DNA of 43,314 bases from contig JAQVCV010000039.1 of NCBI GenBank assembly GCA_028689615.1, forward strand, positions 1-43,314, given 5' to 3'. The DNA comes from Bacteroidales bacterium (GTDB lineage: Bacteria; Bacteroidota; Bacteroidia; Bacteroidales; TTA-H9). The notes beneath the pieces are model-generated. The model ran no database searches and was not told the origin of the DNA. It saw only the letters and a list, made by a program, of their open reading frames with translations. Numbering within the stretch: position 1 is the stretch's first letter; each line of letters starts with the position of its first letter. Both the position numbers and the translations under genes were made by a program. Shown here piece by piece: positions 8,834 through 16,151 of the stretch.

Positions 8834-9181
8834 ATGGGTGGTTATATTTTAGTTTCAGTGTTGATCCTCATTACATGCGGTTTGTTAACCCTGGTAGTGT
8901 TGGTTCAGAATTCAAAAGGCGGTGGACTTGCATCCAACTTCGCCGGTTCAAATCAAATTATGGGTGTTCGCAAAACAGCTGACTTTCTTGAGAAAAGCAC
9001 TTGGTCGCTTGCTGTTGTTTTGCTGGTTCTCAGTCTGTTCTCTATTTTTGTAATCCCAAGAGGCGTTGCTACCACCAGTACCAATTCGAGCACCGAACTC
9101 CGTCGTCAACAGGAAGCTGCCGGACAAAAAGCTGTCGATTTTCAGGCTCCTCCTGCCGGAACTGAAGTTCCAGCCGAGTAA
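8834..9181 (+). CDS. secG: Preprotein translocase subunit SecG
   Basis: The small accessory subunit of the SecYEG channel, 115 residues, in the inner membrane. Two TM helices (about 4-24 and 56-76) flank the conserved cytosolic loop VLVQNSKGGGLASNFAG. The next block reads IMGVRKTADFLEKSTW. An unstructured Ala/Pro-rich tail follows the second helix, as often seen in Bacteroidota SecG. The ATG at 8834 lies 6 bases after the previous gene. A strong terminator follows 26 bases downstream, so secG probably closes the transcript that begins at the flippase gene. Confidence 0.95.
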   Translation: MGGYILVSVLILITCGLLTLVVLVQNSKGGGLASNFAGSNQIMGVRKTADFLEKSTWSLAVVLLVLSLFSIFVIPRGVATTSTNSSTELRRQQEAAGQKAVDFQAPPAGTEVPAE

Positions 9182-9207
9182 GCAAAATTTTGATCCAAAA
9201 ATTCAAT

Positions 9208-9240
9208 GTCAGAATGTCAGAAGCATTCTGACTTTTTTTT
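9208..9240 (+). terminator. Intrinsic terminator after secG
   Basis: A perfect 9-bp stem (GTCAGAATG with CATTCTGAC) around a 7-base loop, followed by eight T residues. It separates the envelope operon from groES-groEL. Confidence 0.9.
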
Positions 9241-9336
9241 GCGATTTTCTGAACCTTTGATATGTTCTATGCGCTGTTTTGCAATGGTTTAGTGTTTTTT
9301 GCTTTCAAATGCTTTTCATCACCATGTTGTACAAAA

Positions 9337-9367
9337 TGGCATAATTGCCAGGTGGCACAGATTGTGC
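9337..9367. promoter_or_regulatory. Two short palindromes upstream of groES
   Basis: TGGCA-TAAT-TGCCA at 9337-9350 and GCACA-GAT-TGTGC at 9355-9367 are perfect 5-bp inverted repeats in the 175-base gap between the secG terminator and groES. Neither matches the CIRCE operator (TTAGCACTC-N9-GAGTGCTAA). They could bind a heat-shock or other regulator. I see no exact TAnnTTTG element here. Confidence 0.3.
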
Positions 9368-9415
9368 TAAGCCGGTGTCAGAATTTTTAATCCCACAAAA
9401 TAAAATATTGTAATT

Positions 9416-9694
9416 ATGGCAAATGTTAGCGTAAAACCTCTTGCTGACCGGGTTCTGGTTGAGCCGGCGGCTGCTGAATCAAAAACAGTAGGCGGAATCA
9501 TTATTCCGGACACTGCCAAAGAGAAACCTCAAAAAGGTACCGTAGTGGCTGTTGGCCCTGGTAAAAAGGATGAACCACTTATGGTGAAAGAAGGCGATCA
9601 AGTCCTGTATGGAAAGTACTCAGGAACTGAGATCTCAGTTGATGGCAAAGATTACCTTATAATGCGTGAATCTGACATTCTTGCAATCATCTAG
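9416..9694 (+). CDS. groS: Co-chaperonin GroES
   Basis: The 92-residue lid of the GroEL folding chamber, cytosolic, acting as a heptamer. Landmarks are [13 protein letters not shown] at the start, the mobile loop containing [35 protein letters not shown] and the closing [13 protein letters not shown]. Length is normal. groEL follows after 43 bases, the usual arrangement. The ATG at 9416 is the only start giving the family N-terminus. Confidence 0.98.
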   Translation: MANVSVKPLADRVLVEPAAAESKTVGGIIIPDTAKEKPQKGTVVAVGPGKKDEPLMVKEGDQVLYGKYSGTEISVDGKDYLIMRESDILAII

Positions 9695-9737
9695 TTAGTT
9701 AAACAAATAGTAAACAATCATTTAATAAATAAAAATT

Positions 9738-11381
9738 ATGGCTGCTAAGGACATTACCTACAATTACGAAGCCCGCGAAGCTCTGAAAAGAGGCGTTGAT
9801 GCATTGGCAAACGCAGTAAAAGTAACATTAGGACCTAAAGGTCGCAACGTTATCATCGAGAAATCTTTTGGCGCTCCCGCCGTTACCAAAGACGGGGTAA
9901 CAGTGGCCAAAGAAATTGAAGTTAAAGATAAAATTGAAAACATGGGTGCCCAGATGGTTAAAGAGGTAGCCTCAAAAACCAACGACAGTGCCGGCGATGG
10001 AACTACTACTGCCACTGTTCTTGCTCAGGCAATCTATACCCAGGGTTTGAAGAATGTTACTGCCGGTGCCAATCCAATGGATCTTAAACGTGGTATCGAC
10101 AAGGCTGTTGCCGCTGTTAAGTCGAGCCTGGTTGCTCAAACTCAGAAAATTGGCGATTCCAATCAGAAATTGGAGCAAGTGGCCACAATTTCGGCCAATA
10201 ATGACAATGTGATTGGAAAGCTCATTGCAGAAGCTATGCAAAAGGTTAAAAACGAAGGTGTTATTACCATAGAAGAGGCTAAAGGAATTGAAACCACCGT
10301 AAAAATTGTAGAAGGTATGCAGTTTGATCGTGGTTATATCAGCCCTTATTTCGTAACCAATACCGAGAAAATGGAAACCGTTTACGAAGATCCTTACATT
10401 CTGATCTATGACAAAAAAATCAGTGTTATGAAGGATTTCCTCCCTGTTCTCGAAAAAGTGGTTCAAACAGGTCGTGCCCTGATCATCATTGCTGAAGATG
10501 TCGATGGCGAGGCTTTGGCTACTTTGGTAGTTAACCGTTTGCGTGGAGCCCTGAAAGTGGCTGCTGTGAAAGCTCCTGGTTTTGGCGATCGCCGTAAAGA
10601 AATGCTCGAAGACATCGCTGTGCTGACAGGCGGAACCGTTATCAGTGAAGAAAAAGGATACAAACTCGAAGATGCCGACCTTTCGTATCTGGGTCGTGCT
10701 GAAAAGGTTTCTATCGATAAAGAAAACACCACCATTGTTAGTGGTCGTGGCGAAAAATCGGCTATTGATGCCAGAGTGGCTCAGATAAAAGCTCAAATTC
10801 AGACCACTACTTCTGACTATGACAAAGAAAAACTTCAGGAGCGTTTGGCTAAGCTTTCCGGTGGCGTTGCCGTAATTTACGTGGGTGCTGCCAGCGAAGT
10901 GGAAATGAAAGAGAAAAAAGACCGCTTCGAAGATGCCTTGAATGCTACCCGTGCTGCCAACGAAGAGGGAATTTTGCCTGGTGGCGGTGTTGCTTTCATC
11001 CGCGCTATTGATGCTTTGGACGCTGTTACCCCCGACAACGAAGACGAAAAAACTGGTATTGCTATCATCCGTCGCTCGCTTGAAGAGCCTTTGCGTCAGA
11101 TTGTTGCCAATGCAGGTCTCGAAGGTTCGGTTGTAGTTCAGAAAGTTAAAGAAGGTAAAGGCGACTACGGGTTTAACGCTCGTACAGAAACCTACGAAAA
11201 CCTTTTTGAAACTGGCGTGATTGACCCAACCAAGGTTGCACGTGTGGCTCTTGAAAATGCTGCCTCAATAGCTGGTATGTTGCTGACAACCGAATGCGTG
11301 GTTGTTGAGCATAAAGAAGACAAGCCTGCTATGCCTGCTATGCCGGGTGGAATGCCAGGTGGAATGGGTGATATGTATTAA
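9738..11381 (+). CDS. groL: Chaperonin GroEL (60 kDa)
   Basis: A 547-residue ATP-driven folding chaperone forming double seven-membered rings in the cytosol. Clear marks are [19 protein letters not shown], the ATP-binding [11 protein letters not shown] near residues 86-96, the apical-domain segment [14 protein letters not shown], and the GroEL signature near [19 protein letters not shown]-type sequence around residue 400. The C-terminus is a Gly-Met-rich tail ([13 protein letters not shown]), as expected. It forms an operon with groES and is followed 20 bases later by a strong hairpin. No anomalies in length or motifs. Confidence 0.98.
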   Translation: MAAKDITYNYEAREALKRGVDALANAVKVTLGPKGRNVIIEKSFGAPAVTKDGVTVAKEIEVKDKIENMGAQMVKEVASKTNDSAGDGTTTATVLAQAIYTQGLKNVTAGANPMDLKRGIDKAVAAVKSSLVAQTQKIGDSNQKLEQVATISANNDNVIGKLIAEAMQKVKNEGVITIEEAKGIETTVKIVEGMQFDRGYISPYFVTNTEKMETVYEDPYILIYDKKISVMKDFLPVLEKVVQTGRALIIIAEDVDGEALATLVVNRLRGALKVAAVKAPGFGDRRKEMLEDIAVLTGGTVISEEKGYKLEDADLSYLGRAEKVSIDKENTTIVSGRGEKSAIDARVAQIKAQIQTTTSDYDKEKLQERLAKLSGGVAVIYVGAASEVEMKEKKDRFEDALNATRAANEEGILPGGGVAFIRAIDALDAVTPDNEDEKTGIAIIRRSLEEPLRQIVANAGLEGSVVVQKVKEGKGDYGFNARTETYENLFETGVIDPTKVARVALENAASIAGMLLTTECVVVEHKEDKPAMPAMPGGMPGGMGDMY

Positions 11382-11401
11382 TAGGTATCTCCTTAAAATC
11401 G

Positions 11402-11437
11402 AAAGGCGGTTGTATTGTTTATGCAGCCGCCTTTTTT
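11402..11437 (+). terminator. Intrinsic terminator after groEL
   Basis: An 11-bp stem (AAAGGCGGTTG with CAGCCGCCTTT, one G-T wobble) with an 11-base loop and a T run. It lies between convergent groEL and the amidohydrolase gene, whose stop is 3 bases away. The minus side is less T-rich, so it mainly serves groEL. Confidence 0.88.
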
Positions 11438-11439
11438 AA

Positions 11440-12618
11440 TTAGCAGACTCTGTGTGGTCGTACATTGCACAGATGGGAATCAGCGGGATCGCTAAAATTT
11501 TCAAGCCAAACCAATCCAGGCCTTTTGCCTGGTTCAATACTGCCCAACTCTTCCCAATCATAGAATGTCGCACCGTTGAAAGTTGCCCAACTCAGAATCT
11601 CCTCCAATGGAATCGCGGGATATGCTTTTTTTAGCGCAACTATCTCGGCCCAAACCGAAATGTTGGGGTTAGACGCACTGCTGTCGGTTCCAATCAGGAT
11701 TTTGTTGGTCATGGCTCTGATATCCTCTGCAGGAGGCATTGTGCCTGTGATGGTTTTGTTAGATTGTGGGCACAGGCAAAACCATGGGTCTTCAAAGAAG
11801 CTGTGAATTTCCTTTAACTCTGATTGGCTTATAAATGTATTGTGAACCAACATAATGCGTTGGTTCTTTCCAATCGTGGCGGTTAATTGCTTCATGGGGC
11901 TGTTGATGCCTTCACCAAGATGATCGCCCCGGGAGTTCCATTTTTCAAACAAGACTGCCAATGGACCGCTGCGCTTAGTAAGGTACTCTACCTCATCAAG
12001 GCTCTCCATAAAATGGTAAGAAACCAAATCGGATTGTAGCGTTCTTTGCCGTAACAATTGCCTGTGCGAGTGGTGGACAGAGTAAGGAGAATGAGGCGTT
12101 AGCGATGCCCCAAATCCTGAAACTTCCGAGATTTTTTTTATCAGCAACCCCTTTTTAAAGTTGTTGTTCATGGAATGCTCATCCATTCCGTAGTACTCGA
12201 TGAAATGATGCCACCTCATGGGCAACGTTGTCTTTAAATCAAAGGAAACGGGTTCGTTGCAAATGTCGCCGGCACCAGATACCCCTTCGTCATACAGTTT
12301 TTCTAAGAGTTTTTTGATGGCTTCCCTTCGCGTTTCCGAGTCAATCCTGGTTTTGTTAACTGCCATTGCCTCGATGAAAGAGGCCATACTGCCGGTTTGG
12401 AACATACTCGGTTGCAGATGTGCCAACTCGGTGTGAATGTGGGAGTTGATAAAGCCCGGGCAAATGGCTCCTTTCAGATGGACAGCTTTTTCAGGAAGTT
12501 GGCTTACCGGGCCTATCTTGCAAATGGTTTGTGTTTCATCAAGGGCTATAAACTGATTCTCCAGGGCAGCTCCCTTCCCTGTGAAAAGATAGTCGGTAGT
12601 GTACAATTTTTGAGTCAT
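11440..12618 (-). CDS. Amidohydrolase (aminohydrolase subgroup, metal-dependent)
   Basis: A 392-residue cytosolic TIM-barrel amidohydrolase, most like the subgroup that deaminates purine-related or modified nucleosides (SAH/MTA deaminase, aminodeoxyfutalosine deaminase, TrzN). Visible motifs are the metal-binding HIH (60-62) in GFINSHIHTELAHL, then HSPYSVHH, the HFMES block (His...Glu), VHNTF (third metal His) and GTDSSASN with the catalytic Asp. The C-terminus has the composite-domain motif GSIEPGKRPGLVWL. The substrate cannot be assigned; a menaquinone-pathway role would need futalosine genes, which are not in the window. It converges on groEL and diverges from the DUF4476 gene, so it is probably monocistronic. 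Confidence 0.85.
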   Translation of the reverse strand: MTQKLYTTDYLFTGKGAALENQFIALDETQTICKIGPVSQLPEKAVHLKGAICPGFINSHIHTELAHLQPSMFQTGSMASFIEAMAVNKTRIDSETRREAIKKLLEKLYDEGVSGAGDICNEPVSFDLKTTLPMRWHHFIEYYGMDEHSMNNNFKKGLLIKKISEVSGFGASLTPHSPYSVHHSHRQLLRQRTLQSDLVSYHFMESLDEVEYLTKRSGPLAVLFEKWNSRGDHLGEGINSPMKQLTATIGKNQRIMLVHNTFISQSELKEIHSFFEDPWFCLCPQSNKTITGTMPPAEDIRAMTNKILIGTDSSASNPNISVWAEIVALKKAYPAIPLEEILSWATFNGATFYDWEELGSIEPGKRPGLVWLENFSDPADSHLCNVRPHRVC

Positions 12619-12625
12619 CAGGGAG

Positions 12626-12633
12626 CAAAGATG
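12626..12633 (-). promoter_or_regulatory. Near-consensus -7 element (CATCTTTG) of the amidohydrolase
   Basis: One mismatch from TAnnTTTG. Its last base lies 7 bases before the ATG at 12618, so a transcript from it would have almost no leader. Confidence 0.35.
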
Positions 12634-12712
12634 ATAAAAATCATTGATTTGTCGGATATATCGGTTTTTTTACGACCTTGCAGCCTTATTTTTCTACTTG
12701 ATTCATACCTAT

Positions 12713-13768
12713 ATGAGAACTTTGATTACTACTCTCAGTTTTTGTCTTGCTATTATTTTGTCAGGTTTTAGCCAAACAGAATCTTCGCTTCGGACATTCC
12801 CTGATCATTATCTTGAAAAATTTGTTTCCGGAAATAAATCAAATCCGTCTGACGGTTCGCGCCAATTGGAACTGCGTCAGTTGATGCCCTCTTATTCCTT
12901 CTCCTCTTACCAGGTGAAGAGAATTTGTGAAGGGTTTGTTACAGATGAAGCCAGGTTGTCGTTCGCTATGAGTGTATTCCCCAGAGTTTCTGATAAGGAA
13001 AACTTCTACATCGTGTATGATGCCTTCGGGTGGTTTTCGTCGGTTATTCGGTTATACGATTTTGTTAAAACACAAAGCATTCAGGCACAACAGCCTTATG
13101 TGCTTCCTTCAGAAGCCAACTACATCGGCCCCACAAATTGTAAAGATTTTCTTTCTGCTGCTGATTTTGAAATGCTCTTCCTGCAAGCTCAGACCTTAAC
13201 AGGTGAAAACCCCAGAAAGTTGTTCGTGTTGTCGGTAGTTAGAAATAACTGCATAACAACCGGTTATTTGATTCGTTTGTTGGCAATGGTTCCCGATGAA
13301 AACCAACGACTCGATATTGCAAAGCAGGCTTATGCTCAATTGTATGATTTAAACAACTTTAGTATGGTTTCTCAGTTGTTTTCAAAACCTGACCTTTTAG
13401 AAAAATTCCATCAATTCGAGATTTCAGCCCATCCTGGTCATGGGTTTGATCCGTTGCCGCCTGCATCTAAGCCCTCTTGTCAGGTTGATGAAACCGACTT
13501 TGCATCAATGCTCGAGTCGCTTGAACGACAAAGTTTTAACAATACCAAACTGACTCTTGTAAGGCAAATGCTATCTGGAGAGCGGTGTTTCAGTGTAAAT
13601 CAAATTATTCAACTGGTCAACAGTTTTTCATTCGAGGCCAGCCGACTTGATATCGCCAAACATGCTTATGATTTTTGCAGCGAAAAGGATAAATATTTTT
13701 TAGTTGTAGATGTGTTTGAATTTGAGGCTAGTAAAAATGATTTACTTAATTTTTTAAAGAGTAAGTAA
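12713..13768 (+). CDS. Secreted protein with three DUF4476 repeats
   Basis: A 351-residue exported protein of unknown function. The ATG at 12713 gives a clean signal peptide ending near FSQ (residues 1-21). It is followed by three divergent copies of DUF4476, a helical repeat family common in Bacteroidota and animals: about 30-118, 143-232 and 260-350. The copies share RLSFAMSVF / RLDIAKQAY / RLDIAKHAY and IVYDAFGWFSS / VVDVFEFEAS segments. Starting at the upstream ATG (12644) would add a non-signal leader. No catalytic motif is visible. It stands alone on the plus strand, 110 bases before ade. The family suggests a periplasmic or surface binding role, which is only a guess. Confidence 0.82.
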   Translation: MRTLITTLSFCLAIILSGFSQTESSLRTFPDHYLEKFVSGNKSNPSDGSRQLELRQLMPSYSFSSYQVKRICEGFVTDEARLSFAMSVFPRVSDKENFYIVYDAFGWFSSVIRLYDFVKTQSIQAQQPYVLPSEANYIGPTNCKDFLSAADFEMLFLQAQTLTGENPRKLFVLSVVRNNCITTGYLIRLLAMVPDENQRLDIAKQAYAQLYDLNNFSMVSQLFSKPDLLEKFHQFEISAHPGHGFDPLPPASKPSCQVDETDFASMLESLERQSFNNTKLTLVRQMLSGERCFSVNQIIQLVNSFSFEASRLDIAKHAYDFCSEKDKYFLVVDVFEFEASKNDLLNFLKSK

Positions 13769-13877
13769 ATAAATGAAAAAAAAATTCGTTAATGTGAAGT
13801 GTTTTAGTGCCCTAATCTTTCGGGGGTAATTTGTGCCCTGAAAGAAAGGTGCTCTGTTAAGCTTTAACCATGTGCCT

Positions 13878-15524
13878 ATGAATTCACAGAAACAATTCAC
13901 TTTGTCGGGTCAGATCATTGATGTTGTCAGGCAAAGAGTTTTTTCGGGATATATTGAAGTTGACAATGGCCGCATAAAGAAGATAAAAGAGAAGGCTGTT
14001 GCCGATAGCCGTTATATTCTTCCCGGCTTTGTTGATGCTCACGTGCATATTGAGAGCAGCATGCTGCCTCCTTCCGAATTTGGAAGGGTTGCCTCTGTTC
14101 ATGGTACAGTTGCATGTGTTTCAGACCCTCACGAAATTGCCAATGTATTGGGAATGGAAGGTGTGCAGTACATGATTGATGACGGGAAGAAAATTCCATT
14201 CAAGTACTATTTTGGAGCCCCATCATGTGTTCCTGCTACGTCGTTTGAAACCTCCGGTGCATCCCTCACAGCTGCTGACGTCGAACGTTTGTTGCGATCG
14301 AAAGATATTCGTTATCTGTCGGAGATGATGAACTACCCGGGTGTATTATCCGAAGATCCACAAGTGATGAAGAAGCTTGAAGCCGCCCGCAGGAATAAAA
14401 AGCCTGTTGACGGCCACGCACCGGGACTTCGTGGTGCAGAGGCTGAAGCCTATATCAATGCCGGAATATCAACCGACCATGAGTGCGAAACCCTGGAGGA
14501 AGCCATCGAGAAGATACGAGCCGGAATGACCATTCTCATCAGGGAAGGAAGCGCAGCCCGTAACTTCAATGCGTTGGTGAGGCTTATAGCCGATTACCCC
14601 CAGCAAGTGATGCTGTGCAGCGATGACAAACACCCCGATTCTTTACTCAAGGGGCATATCAACGATTTGGTGGTTAGGGCACTAGCCGAAGGAATTGATG
14701 TATTCAAAGTGTTGAGAGCTTGTACTTTTAATCCGGTGAAACACTACGGGCTTGATACCGGATTGCTTCAGGTGGGCGATCCCGCTGATTTTATCGTTAT
14801 AAACAACCTTTCCGAGGTTAAAGTACTGGAAACATATATCAACGGGATAAAAGTTGCAGAAGGCGGTCGGTCGTTGTGCCATGCCATGAATACCGAGACT
14901 CCCAACAATTTTAAAGCAACGCCGGTAACTCCTGCATCGTTTGCCGTTAAAGCTACCGGAAGGCATATACGAATTATTGAGGCCTACGACGGGCAAATTA
15001 CTACAGGGAGCTTTATAGGCCATCCTCTGATAGTGGATGGAATGGCCGTGTCTGACATATCGAACGATATTCTGAAGATAGCTGTAATCAATCGCTATAA
15101 AGCCAAGGCAGTTCCAATGGTTGGTTTTATACATGGTTTTGGACTGCGTTGTGGTGCTTTAGCTTCAACAGTTGCTCACGATAGCCATAACATTGTTGTT
15201 GTTGGTGCCGATGATGAGGCAATGAGCTCTGCCGTCAACGCCATTGTTGCCAACAAAGGTGGCATTGCCGCTGCAAATGGTGGTGAAGTCTTCATATTGC
15301 CTTTGCCAATTGCAGGCTTGATGTCAACTCTTGATGCCGCCACGGTAGCACGTCGTTATGAATTGATGGATCGATTGGCCAGAGGATGGGGTGCCGACCT
15401 TAAGACCCCATTTATGACCCTGTCGTTCATGTCGTTGCTGGTTATTCCCAAATTGAAAATTAGCGATAAAGGATTGTTCGATACCCAACGATTCGAGCTC
15501 ACACCACTTTTTGTTGAAATTTAG
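13878..15524 (+). CDS. ade: Adenine deaminase (Ade family)
   Basis: A 548-residue cytosolic metalloenzyme converting adenine to hypoxanthine and ammonia in purine salvage. Motifs in order: ILPGFVDAHVHIESSML with metal ligands in HVH, SDPHEIANVLG, PVDGHAPGLRG, GISTDHECETLEEA, LCSDDKHPD, then the C-terminal Ade domain with GFIHGFGLRCGALASTVAHDSHN, a hallmark of this family. The closing block MTLSFMSLLVIPKLKISDKGLFD also fits. Length is typical. The ATG at 13878 is used instead of the GTG two codons upstream. It is separated from its neighbours by 109 and 138 bases and is probably a single-gene unit. Confidence 0.95.
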   Translation: MNSQKQFTLSGQIIDVVRQRVFSGYIEVDNGRIKKIKEKAVADSRYILPGFVDAHVHIESSMLPPSEFGRVASVHGTVACVSDPHEIANVLGMEGVQYMIDDGKKIPFKYYFGAPSCVPATSFETSGASLTAADVERLLRSKDIRYLSEMMNYPGVLSEDPQVMKKLEAARRNKKPVDGHAPGLRGAEAEAYINAGISTDHECETLEEAIEKIRAGMTILIREGSAARNFNALVRLIADYPQQVMLCSDDKHPDSLLKGHINDLVVRALAEGIDVFKVLRACTFNPVKHYGLDTGLLQVGDPADFIVINNLSEVKVLETYINGIKVAEGGRSLCHAMNTETPNNFKATPVTPASFAVKATGRHIRIIEAYDGQITTGSFIGHPLIVDGMAVSDISNDILKIAVINRYKAKAVPMVGFIHGFGLRCGALASTVAHDSHNIVVVGADDEAMSSAVNAIVANKGGIAAANGGEVFILPLPIAGLMSTLDAATVARRYELMDRLARGWGADLKTPFMTLSFMSLLVIPKLKISDKGLFDTQRFELTPLFVEI

Positions 15525-15598
15525 ACTGTTATCAGATTTTATGAAGGTTTATCAGCCATTATAACCCATCATAGAAATTTGATTAACAATAGCTTCAA

Positions 15599-15629
15599 AA
15601 TATTTATATATTTATGCTCTGAAAATATT
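15599..15629. repeat. AT-rich inverted repeat upstream of the arsR-like gene
   Basis: AATATTT at 15599-15605 is repeated inverted as AAATATT at 15623-15629. It overlaps the expected -33 region of the promoter at 15639, a place where an autorepressing ArsR protein could bind. AT-rich repeats of this size also arise by chance. Confidence 0.3.
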
Positions 15630-15638
15630 CAAAATAAT

Positions 15639-15646
15639 TATCTTTG
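15639..15646 (+). promoter_or_regulatory. -7 promoter element TATCTTTG of the arsR-like gene
   Basis: An exact TAnnTTTG match 16 bases before the ATG at 15663, predicting a leader of roughly 10 bases. Confidence 0.6.
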
Positions 15647-15662
15647 CACAAAACTAACCACC

Positions 15663-15962
15663 ATGCCGAAGATTGAACTTGACATTGCTAAATTGGAGAA
15701 CGCTGCCAGTAAAATGCGTTCCATTGCTCATCCGATGAGAATCGCTATCATTGAAATGTTGAGCGAAACCCCGAAGATGAGCGTTACAGAGATCTACGAG
15801 AAGTTGAAAATTGAACAGGCTGCTGCTTCTCATCATTTGAATATCCTGAAAAGTAAGGGTATTCTTGCTTCAAAACGCGACGGGAAAAAGATATTCTACA
15901 TGCTCAGGAACAAGGCCTTGTCTCAAATATTGGACTGCCTTAACCGCTGCGGCGAAGAATAA
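15663..15962 (+). CDS. Small ArsR-family winged-helix transcription regulator
   Basis: A 99-residue DNA-binding repressor-type protein. The fold is visible as RSIAHPMRIAIIEMLSE, the helix-turn-helix MSVTEIYEKLKIEQAAASHHLNIL (about 39-62), and the wing GILASKRDGKKIFYML. The recognition helix AAASHHLNIL is classic ArsR. The usual metal motif CVC is absent; instead two cysteines near the C-terminus (C92, C96) could form a different sensor or a redox pair. The ATG at 15663 is chosen because a promoter element lies within the upstream part of the longer frame. No obvious target gene is adjacent, so it may regulate itself or act elsewhere. Confidence 0.88.
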   Translation: MPKIELDIAKLENAASKMRSIAHPMRIAIIEMLSETPKMSVTEIYEKLKIEQAAASHHLNILKSKGILASKRDGKKIFYMLRNKALSQILDCLNRCGEE

Positions 15963-16103
15963 TTCTTTTGCCAGTGGTCGATAGTTTCAGACATCAATTC
16001 AATCCGAAGTAAGAGATACGCTCCTTTTGTCGAAAAAGTTGTTGTGCTTGTCTCGTGGTGTCCTGATAGCCGACCCAATCCCCTTGCATTAGCTTAAACT
16101 TAT
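15963..16103 (+). other. Transcribed-looking noncoding stretch between arsR stop and terminator
   Basis: About 140 bases without a credible coding frame separate the arsR stop from a strong plus-strand terminator. It could simply be a long 3' UTR, or a small RNA sharing that terminator. I recognise no known RNA family in it. Confidence 0.3.
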
Positions 16104-16141
16104 ACGGGGTTCTATCTCTTCTGATAGAGCCCCGTTTTTTT
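16104..16141 (+). terminator. Intrinsic terminator downstream of arsR
   Basis: A 13-bp stem with one wobble (ACGGGGTTCTATC with GATAGAGCCCCGT), a 6-base loop and seven T residues. The minus side lacks a T run, so it acts on the plus strand. Confidence 0.9.
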
Positions 16142-16151
16142 AAGAAAGTGA

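Noticed and set aside
9972-10796. Long open frame (274 codons) on the minus strand inside groEL
   Set aside because: It is antisense to a certain groEL gene, with Ser/Phe/Asn-rich low-complexity product and no family motif; a shadow of groEL codon use.
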